Assembly: GCA_964607375.1 (NCBI GenBank)
Contig: CAZSJY010000056.1
Coordinates: forward strand, 1 to 12,243
Direction of reading: 5' to 3'
DNA: 12,243 nt
Source: JACNLC01 sp964607375
GTDB lineage: Bacteria > Fidelibacterota > Marinisomatia > SCGC-AAA003-L08 > JACNLC01
Positions 1 through 5,446 of this stretch are shown here, one piece after another. Every line of letters begins with the position of its first letter. Positions within the stretch are counted from its first letter, which is position 1. The notes under the pieces are model-generated. The model worked only from the letters and a program-made list of their open reading frames with translations, was not told where the DNA came from and did not search any database. Position numbers and translations under genes: made by a program.

Positions 1-44
1 AGTAAATTGAAAAATTCTACTTCCGAATTCGGCTACTATTCTTA

Positions 45-76
45 TACAAACCGTTGTGAGCAATTTGAGAAAAGTG
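45..76 (+). repeat. Left copy of cassette-border direct repeat
   Basis: This stretch reads TACAA, a short variable part, TTGTG, then AGCAATTTGAGAAAAGTG (59-76). It aligns with 641-675 (TACAA, variable part, TTGTG/TGTAT, AGCAATGTCGAGCAAAGTG). The two copies bracket the only plus-strand gene in the window, about 596 bp apart. The repeat overlaps the start region of that gene: both candidate GTG starts (56 and 74) lie inside it. The similarity is read by eye and is imperfect. Confidence 0.55.
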
Positions 77-616
77 AATCATAAAACAATATTTGACAAA
101 GATTTTGAAATTTTAGAGAGCGATAGTGAATTTGACTATCAAACGGAATTGACTAAAAAACTTGATTGTGACATCTCTGATTTTGACCAAAACAAACTGA
201 ATGAAATTGTTTTATGGAAAGTTAATCGCTATGCAAATTTTAATAAAGAATTTGTTTCTGAATTAAATTCTTTAAATCCCAACGATAGACAAATTGACTT
301 GGAAAAAACCAAGGAAATTTTGAAAATGTTATTAAAAACGAAAGGTGTTCAATTGGCAATGGCCTCAACAATTTTGAGGTTTCGAAATCCAAAAATCTAT
401 CAGATAATTGACCAACGAGTGTATAGAATAATTTATGTTGGACAAGAATTGAATTTGAGTAGTTATTTGAGCGATAAAAACATTGATAATCAAATTGAAT
501 TGTATCTAAAATACTTAGTGGACTTAAAGAAGGTTTGTTCAGATTTAAAAATTGATTTTACTAAAGCAGACAGAATACTATTTATGGCTGACAGACGTGT
601 GAATAAAAAAACATAA
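56..616 (+). CDS. HhH DNA-glycosylase-like protein of unknown function
   Basis: This is a 186-residue soluble protein with no signal peptide or membrane segment. It is Lys/Asp/Asn-rich and AT-rich in codon use, more so than the minus-strand genes. I do not recognise it as a named protein. Residues about 95-125 (KGVQ, then ASTILRF, NP, and IIDQRVYRI) resemble the helix-hairpin-helix plus catalytic-Asp region of HhH-GPD base-excision glycosylases. In this reading G97 sits in the hairpin and D119 at the catalytic aspartate position; a late ADRILF segment (171-176) is also typical of small HhH-like families. Nothing indicates an iron-sulfur cluster. DNA binding or base excision is inference only. 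The start is uncertain: GTG at 56 gives the longest frame, GTG at 74 and TTG at 65 are alternatives, and none has a convincing Shine-Dalgarno sequence. The gene is convergent with the operon and bracketed by related repeats (45-76 and 641-675), as if it were a transferable cassette. Confidence 0.7.
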   Translation: MSNLRKVNHKTIFDKDFEILESDSEFDYQTELTKKLDCDISDFDQNKLNEIVLWKVNRYANFNKEFVSELNSLNPNDRQIDLEKTKEILKMLLKTKGVQLAMASTILRFRNPKIYQIIDQRVYRIIYVGQELNLSSYLSDKNIDNQIELYLKYLVDLKKVCSDLKIDFTKADRILFMADRRVNKKT

Positions 617-640
617 ATTACGGAATTATTAAAAACTGCT

Positions 641-675
641 TACAACATTGTGTATAAGCAATGTCGAGCAAAGTG
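641..675 (+). repeat. Right copy of cassette-border direct repeat
   Basis: This is the partner of 45-76 and contains AGCAATGTCGAGCAAAGTG at 657-675. It starts 24 bases after the stop codon of the small plus-strand gene. A third, more diverged stretch beginning ACAACAT at 815-821 may be related, because the order ACAACAT, an A-rich TAA/CAAT part, then CGAG is kept, but the match is weak. Confidence 0.55.
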
Positions 676-735
676 CTAAATATGAACATTTTAACAATAA
701 ATAAATATCGGTGTAAGTTGAAAGATTTGTGTTTC

Positions 736-750
736 AATGAGGAGTTAAAC
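736..750 (+). repeat. Left arm of 15-bp inverted repeat
   Basis: AATGAGGAGTTAAAC pairs with GTTTAGCTCCTCATT at 911-925 with 14 of 15 positions complementary. The arms enclose 160 bp without a recognisable gene. The right arm ends one base before the symporter stop codon (927-929). They could be terminal repeats of a MITE-like element or part of a folded recombination site. Confidence 0.65.
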
Positions 751-824
751 CAAATTATAATATGAACAAATTATTTAAATACAGCTTCATCTGGACTTCG
801 AGTCAAAATGTGACACAACATCAC

Positions 825-917
825 GCTAAATGTAATTTGATTTCGAGTTCTGCAGGCTTTACTTTTGCTTTGTGTAAACACAAGCAAAATCACCCTAAGC
901 TCGGAACTACGTTTAGC
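825..917. repeat. Long imperfect palindrome, attC-like or terminator-like
   Basis: The outer arms GCTAAAT (825-831) and GTTTAGC (911-917) pair with one mismatch, and the pairing continues inwards with interruptions. The centre is a strong hairpin: TTTTGCTTTGTGT (863-875) against ACACAAGCAAAA (878-889), with one bulged T. The arms differ in length and carry unpaired bases, as integron attC sites do when folded as single strands. It lies just beyond the stop codon of the last minus-strand gene, so it may also act as a transcription-ending hairpin, although no T-run follows on that strand. Confidence 0.55.
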
Positions 918-925
918 TCCTCATT
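911..925 (-). repeat. Right arm of 15-bp inverted repeat
   Basis: GTTTAGCTCCTCATT is complementary to 736-750 except at one position. Its first seven bases also serve as the outer right arm of the 825-917 palindrome, so the two pairings compete. Confidence 0.65.
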
Positions 926-926
926 A

Positions 927-2570
927 CTAATCATCAATCCTTTCAACCAATATTTTTATTGAAATAAGTGCTATTACTAATAAAATAATTCCAATTATAA
1001 CTTTGCCAAATATCAAATTACCTACACCAAAAAGGAATCCCAACACAGAAACTATTCCCAGTAACACATTCACTAATGCAGGTAAAACAGGTTCCACTTT
1101 TCCATTAGAAAATAATTTCCAACCCGGACCTGCTGGTTTCACTTTATCATAGAATTTCTGCAATAATTCTTTTTTTTCAGGTTGAGTGATAAATGTAACC
1201 GTAACCCATATTATCGTCGTGAAGATGGTAGTAAATATCATTTTATCTGCAAATCCTTCAAATCCCAAATATCCTGCAGAAATACTCCCAACAAACGCAC
1301 CAGTCATTGCAGAAATCTCCGACCACGCATTGATTCTCCACCAATACCAACGGAGCATAAATACAAGTCCGGTGCCTGCCCCAAGAGACAATATCAACTC
1401 CCACCCACTTTTAACTGATTCAAAGAAATATGATACAACAATCGCAACTCCCATCATCACCACAGTTGCCAAACGAGAAATCATAATGTAATGCCGTTGT
1501 GAAATTGCATCATCTACAAAACTTTCTTTCGGTCTAATAAATCGCACATAAAAGTCATTGACTACATAAGATGCTCCCCAATTCAGATGAGTTGATACAG
1601 TTGACATAAACGCAGAGAAAAATGCTACTGCGAGGAGTCCAAATAATCCTGCCGGAAGTAAATCCACCATCATCATTGCGTACCCTTTTTCGTGGTCAGC
1701 AATATTTGGATATACAATCAATGATGCAAGTGCGACAATAATCCAAGGCCACGGACGAATTGCATAATGTGCAATGTTGAAAAATAATGTAGATTTAACC
1801 GCATCTTTATCAGTTTTCGTGGAGAACATTCGCTGTGCAATATAACCGCCACCGCCTGGTTCTGCACCGGGATACCACGACACCCACCATTGCATCCCCA
1901 GCCAAACCAGCGCCGTGCTTAACAGAATTTTAGGATGTCCAATGGGAGAAAAGTCCAAATAATGATGATCAACTCCAAATCTTGCAACCAAACCGGACAT
2001 TAAACCATCAATTCCACCAACTTCATTTATTGCGTAAAACATCAACACAATTGATCCAACCATTGCAATTATAAATTGCAGGAAATCAGTAACTACTACT
2101 CCCCATAATCCAGATACAACAATATAAATTGCAGTGAGACCGTATAAAATTATAATAATTTTCCACGATGATGCACCGGTAATGACTTCCAAGACTTTTG
2201 ACATACCAAGCGTAACCCATCCAAGAATGATACAATTTATCGGAAATGCTAAATATAACGCTCTGAATCCACGCAGGATACTTGCCGGTTTTCCACCATA
2301 CCGAAGTTCGATAAATTCCACATCGGTCATAACTCCTGCACGATGCCATAATTTCGCATAGAGGAAAACTGTAAACATTCCCGACACCATAAAATTCCAC
2401 CAAATCCAATTTCCTGCAATACCGTCTGATGCAATAATTCCTGTAACCGCCAGTGGAGTGTCAGCTGCAAATGTTGTTGCAACCATCGAAACACCAGCCA
2501 ACCACCACGGCATTTCTCGTCCGCCAGTAAAATATTGCTCAGTGCTACGACTTGCTCGTTTTCGCATCCA
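927..2570 (-). CDS. Sodium:solute symporter (SSS), N terminus lost in assembly gap
   Basis: This is an inner-membrane Na+-coupled importer of the SSS family. Numbering from the first visible Met (2567), the N-terminal signature is RSTEQYFTGGREMPWW (7-22) followed by VSMVATTFAADTP. A TM8-like sodium-site region, FFSAFMSTVSTHLNWGASYV (316-335), follows. There are a dozen or so hydrophobic segments and a longer C-terminal tail with extra helices (490-540). Family members begin about 25-35 residues before the YFxGGR motif, so the first helix lies in the N gap (2571-2670). The frame stays open to the gap edge, and the Met at 2567 is internal, not the start. The preceding gene ends in ATGA (2674-2671), whose ATG is a likely true start. 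Its place after namZ suggests a sugar from peptidoglycan as substrate, but the sequence does not show which. The C terminus (VERIDD) is complete and abuts the palindrome. Confidence 0.9.
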   Translation of the reverse strand, partial: WMRKRASRSTEQYFTGGREMPWWLAGVSMVATTFAADTPLAVTGIIASDGIAGNWIWWNFMVSGMFTVFLYAKLWHRAGVMTDVEFIELRYGGKPASILRGFRALYLAFPINCIILGWVTLGMSKVLEVITGASSWKIIIILYGLTAIYIVVSGLWGVVVTDFLQFIIAMVGSIVLMFYAINEVGGIDGLMSGLVARFGVDHHYLDFSPIGHPKILLSTALVWLGMQWWVSWYPGAEPGGGGYIAQRMFSTKTDKDAVKSTLFFNIAHYAIRPWPWIIVALASLIVYPNIADHEKGYAMMMVDLLPAGLFGLLAVAFFSAFMSTVSTHLNWGASYVVNDFYVRFIRPKESFVDDAISQRHYIMISRLATVVMMGVAIVVSYFFESVKSGWELILSLGAGTGLVFMLRWYWWRINAWSEISAMTGAFVGSISAGYLGFEGFADKMIFTTIFTTIIWVTVTFITQPEKKELLQKFYDKVKPAGPGWKLFSNGKVEPVLPALVNVLLGIVSVLGFLFGVGNLIFGKVIIGIILLVIALISIKILVERIDD

Positions 2571-2670
2571 NNNNNNNNNNNNNNNNNNNNNNNNNNNNNN
2601 NNNNNNNNNNNNNNNNNNNNNNNNNNNNNNNNNNNNNNNNNNNNNNNNNNNNNNNNNNNNNNNNNNNNNN
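2571..2670. other. Assembly gap (100 N)
   Basis: There are exactly 100 N, a usual placeholder for a scaffold gap of unknown length. It removes the 5' end of the second symporter gene. The left flank is inside that gene and the right flank is the namZ stop codon, so the two contigs are joined in a biologically sensible order. The apparent minus-strand frame that reads through the N block from 2674 is not in register with the real symporter frame. Confidence 0.97.
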
Positions 2671-3957
2671 TCATTGATAATTCTTTATTAAATACTTTTC
2701 TGTAAAAACTCTGAATTCTTTAGTGTCAGCCTTCCAATTCTGAATAAGAAATTCAACACTTTCATTTTTTTCAATCGTATTTCTTAACTCATTACTCCCA
2801 AACAGTTTATCAATGAAATTAGTTTCCAAAAACTCAAATTTATCTGGATGTAGTCTATGAACAATGTCAATAATTCTTACTCCCAATTCTACCGGATTAA
2901 TATCAAACAATTCAATTTGAAGTTGAATTCCCTCGCATAATTGATTTTCATACTTTGGATATTTCGCCTGCGGAATTGATTTAGGAGTAAATTTAGTTGG
3001 GGTAAATGTAATCTCATTTGGAAACTGTTTTCTTAACGCCATTACAAGTTCATCAGATTTTACCCACGGAGCACCAAATTGCAAGAACGGAGAATCTGTT
3101 CCCCTTCCCTCAGATATATTTGTGCCTTCTAGTAAACACATTCCGAGGTAAGCAAATGCAGTTTCATAATCCGGTATGTTTGGTGATGGAGCAACCCAAT
3201 CTATATTGGTTTGTGTCCAATCCATTTTTCTATTCCAATTTTTCACTGGGACAATAATGAGTTGACAATGCGTTTCTTCTAACCAATCTTGTTCATTTAT
3301 CATTACTGCAAGTTCACCCATCGTTAATCCGTGACGAATCGGAATTTGGTGCAATCCAACAAACGATGCAAACTCATTAAGCAAAATTGGTCCTTGCACA
3401 TCTACCCCATTAACAGGATTTGGTCTATCCAAAATAATGATTTCAATTCCATTTTCTCCGGCAGATTGCATAACATTCGTCATCGTGCTTGTGTAGGTAT
3501 AATATCTCGCTCCTATGTCTTGAATGTCAAAAATCAAATAATCCAAATTTTGAATATCAACCGATTTTGGTTTCTTGTTTTTTCCGTAAAGACTTATAAT
3601 TTTTGCACCAGTTTTGGGTTCGATATCATCTTCTACAGATTCACCTGCACTTAATAATCCTCTAAATCCGTGCTCTGGAGCAAATATCACACTCACATTA
3701 ATATCATCATTATTGGATAGCAAATCAATTATATGTTTCCCTGCACGATTGACACTTGTATTATTGATAACAAGTCCCACAGTTTTCCCGCTAATCAATT
3801 CAAAATTAGATAGTTCAAGAACATCGAGTCCTGTAAGTGATTGTGAGTAATTTTCAGGATTTATATTCGTTTTATAAACTTTGGAATTTTTCCATCCACA
3901 GTTGACAAAAACCAAACTAAAGATAGTAATCAGCAATAATTTGATGCGAATACTCAA
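2671..3957 (-). CDS. namZ: NamZ-type exo-beta-N-acetylmuramidase (DUF1343, GH171)
   Basis: NamZ enzymes release MurNAc from the non-reducing end of peptidoglycan glycan fragments. Numbered from TTG 3966 (431 residues), the family signatures are APEHGFRG (96-103), SLYG (125-128), FDIQDIGARYYTYTSTM (146-162), LDRPNP (179-184), RHGLTMGELA (211-220), WVAPSPNIP (257-265) and EGTNISEGRGT (280-290). E98 of APEHG is a candidate catalytic acid. The N terminus is an export signal (basic start, then LLLITIFSLVFV) ending at C23. VNC is an imperfect lipobox, so a periplasmic lipoprotein is likely but not sure. The start is a choice between two TTG codons. I prefer 3957, because GGAG at 3967-3970 lies nine bases upstream; it touches TTG 3966 directly, although that codon would give a 4-base TTGA overlap with the symporter stop. 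The stop is at the edge of the N gap. Confidence 0.92.
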   Translation of the reverse strand: MSIRIKLLLITIFSLVFVNCGWKNSKVYKTNINPENYSQSLTGLDVLELSNFELISGKTVGLVINNTSVNRAGKHIIDLLSNNDDINVSVIFAPEHGFRGLLSAGESVEDDIEPKTGAKIISLYGKNKKPKSVDIQNLDYLIFDIQDIGARYYTYTSTMTNVMQSAGENGIEIIILDRPNPVNGVDVQGPILLNEFASFVGLHQIPIRHGLTMGELAVMINEQDWLEETHCQLIIVPVKNWNRKMDWTQTNIDWVAPSPNIPDYETAFAYLGMCLLEGTNISEGRGTDSPFLQFGAPWVKSDELVMALRKQFPNEITFTPTKFTPKSIPQAKYPKYENQLCEGIQLQIELFDINPVELGVRIIDIVHRLHPDKFEFLETNFIDKLFGSNELRNTIEKNESVEFLIQNWKADTKEFRVFTEKYLIKNYQ

Positions 3958-3962
3958 ACGAA

Positions 3963-5357
3963 TCAACTCCGTGTTAATTTGATGATTTCATTCACAATAA
4001 ATACAACAACGATATTTGTTACCGTCGAAATTCCAATGAACCATGTCCACGCTAACCCTATATTTTGCAATCCGAAAACTATCACCAAACTTGAAATTAA
4101 TCCAACAATCAGTGCAATTGGATGAAAATCTCGTTTCATTTGTGAAATGATAAACAATCCCAATAATCCGCCATAAGTATATGATGCAATTTTTAGTCCA
4201 ACCACGACTATTGCGTTATCGGTTTCATCAAAAAGCAGAGCAATTCCAATTAACACTATTGCCCATATAAAACTGATAAATTGCGACCGTTTCAGCGAGA
4301 CATTTTTCATCCAGTCTGCAACCGTTGAGGATGCAAGCGAATTAATCGAAGAACTTAAAGTGGACATAGCCGCAGACAGAACTCCAGCCAATAAAATTCC
4401 CCTTACTCCAACGGGTAAATGCTCAACGATAAATGTTGAAAATTCTCTATCTTTTTGCAAGTCAATTCCACCGTATAATTGATAAATCAAAGTTCCAGCA
4501 AGCAGAAATACTGCAAATTGTAGAAATACGAAGAAACCACTACCAATCATTGCCTTTTGAGCAGATTTCAAATTTCTGCAACCCAAGACTCGTTGAACCA
4601 TCATATAATCGGCTCCGTGTGATGCAAATGATAGTAAAATACCGCCGAATAGCGCACTTGGGAACATCCACGCGGATGTAAAAATATTCTCTCCAAATTG
4701 CAATATTTGAAATTTATTTTGTGTAAGTAATCCAGAAAATATATCACCTATAGAAGTATCCAAATGATTTAGGATGAACGCTATTGAAATCACAGCTCCG
4801 GCGATATATAGAATAAACTGAAAACTGTCAATCCAGACGATGGTTTTGATACCTCCGTATAAAGTGTAAATTAGCGTTACTGCTCCGATAATCAATACTG
4901 CTACAGGAAGAGACCAGCCAGTTACAACCTGCACAATTACGGCCGTTGCTAAAAAACGAACTCCATCCGCCAAAACTCGTGTGACTAGGAAAACTCCTGA
5001 TGCTGTCTTTTGTATGTTTCTCCCAAACCGATTTCCGAGCACTTCGTATATTGATGTAACTCCACTTTTATAATACTGCGGTAACAAAATAATACTAACA
5101 AGAATTCTACCAATGATATAACCCATCGCAAGTTGAAGGAAAAACCAATTTCCACGATACGCCAATCCAGGAACGCTTATAAATGTTAGAACGGAAGTTT
5201 CTGTAGCAACAATAGAAAACATCGCTACAACCCAAGGTAGATTTCGCCCTCCCAAAAAATAGTCAGATGGAGTTTTATTAAATTTCGACTGCCAAAATCC
5301 ATAACTCGCCATTCCTGCAAGAAATAATATTATAATTGTTAAATCAATTGTGTGCAT
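3963..5357 (-). CDS. Sodium:solute symporter, candidate MurNAc/amino-sugar importer
   Basis: This is a complete 464-residue SSS-family Na+ symporter of the inner membrane with about 13 hydrophobic helices. The signature SDYFLGGRNLPWVVAMFS (31-48) is followed by ATETSVLTF, the loop GGIKTIVWIDSFQ (168-180) and the sodium-site helix AGVLSAAMSTLSSSINSLAS (324-343). It shares the family but little detailed sequence with the second symporter (927-2570). It directly precedes namZ, with stop and next start overlapping or five bases apart. In Tannerella forsythia an SSS-type transporter (MurT) imports MurNAc and is encoded with murK and murQ. The same role is the leading inference here, but substrate residues cannot be read from sequence alone. 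The ATG start has no Shine-Dalgarno sequence and follows an 89-bp intergenic space (5358-5446), so an internal promoter is possible. Confidence 0.92.
   Translation of the reverse strand: MHTIDLTIIILFLAGMASYGFWQSKFNKTPSDYFLGGRNLPWVVAMFSIVATETSVLTFISVPGLAYRGNWFFLQLAMGYIIGRILVSIILLPQYYKSGVTSIYEVLGNRFGRNIQKTASGVFLVTRVLADGVRFLATAVIVQVVTGWSLPVAVLIIGAVTLIYTLYGGIKTIVWIDSFQFILYIAGAVISIAFILNHLDTSIGDIFSGLLTQNKFQILQFGENIFTSAWMFPSALFGGILLSFASHGADYMMVQRVLGCRNLKSAQKAMIGSGFFVFLQFAVFLLAGTLIYQLYGGIDLQKDREFSTFIVEHLPVGVRGILLAGVLSAAMSTLSSSINSLASSTVADWMKNVSLKRSQFISFIWAIVLIGIALLFDETDNAIVVVGLKIASYTYGGLLGLFIISQMKRDFHPIALIVGLISSLVIVFGLQNIGLAWTWFIGISTVTNIVVVFIVNEIIKLTRS
3967..3970 (-). promoter_or_regulatory. Ribosome binding site that decides the namZ start
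   Basis: On the minus strand this reads GGAG. It touches the TTG at 3966, too close to serve it, but is nine bases from the TTG at 3957. It lies inside the last codons of the symporter gene, so namZ translation is probably coupled to the symporter. Confidence 0.5.
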
Positions 5358-5446
5358 AATTTAATTTATTAGCTTGGAGCGTGGAGTAAATGCAATAAGT
5401 TATATCTACTATTCCTTCTCCGTCATTCCATCCCTCCAATACTTCA
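5358..5446 (-). other. 89-bp intergenic spacer before the symporter genes
   Basis: This is the largest space inside the operon. The leader just before the symporter ATG carries, on the plus strand, ATTAGCTTGGAGC (5368-5380). It is nearly identical (12 of 13) to ATTAGCTTGTAGC at 12055-12067, before the first gene of the run. I see no clear Bacteroidota-type promoter (TTTG / TAnnTTTG) and no strong terminator hairpin. Confidence 0.4.

Larger units (their letters stand above)
617..926. other. 310-bp non-coding segment of repeats between convergent genes
   Basis: No credible gene is seen here. A short plus-strand frame at 762-962 runs through the palindrome and into the symporter's 3' end, and has no recognisable domain. 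The segment holds the right border repeat (641-675), an inverted-repeat pair (736-750 and 911-925) and a long imperfect palindrome (about 825-917). It ends one base before the symporter stop codon. Confidence 0.6.

Noticed and set aside
585..760. CRISPR array, because repeats occur in this AT-rich segment
   Set aside because: The repeats are few, imperfect and about 600 bp apart, with a gene between them. There is no regular repeat-spacer pattern and no cas gene.
762..962. Plus-strand open frame of 66 codons starting ATG
   Set aside because: It runs through the imperfect palindrome and into the 3' end of the symporter gene, has no domain or export signal, and its sequence is explained by the repeat structure.
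2327..2674. Minus-strand frame beginning at ATG 2674 and passing through the N block
   Set aside because: The N block is a placeholder, and after it the frame is out of register with the real symporter. Only the ATG itself is of interest as the probable symporter start.
5400..5446. Tiny frames with purine-rich leaders in the nagZ-symporter spacer (for example ATG-GAA-TGA on the minus strand)
   Set aside because: They are only two to five codons long and can be expected by chance, and no attenuator hairpins are visible.
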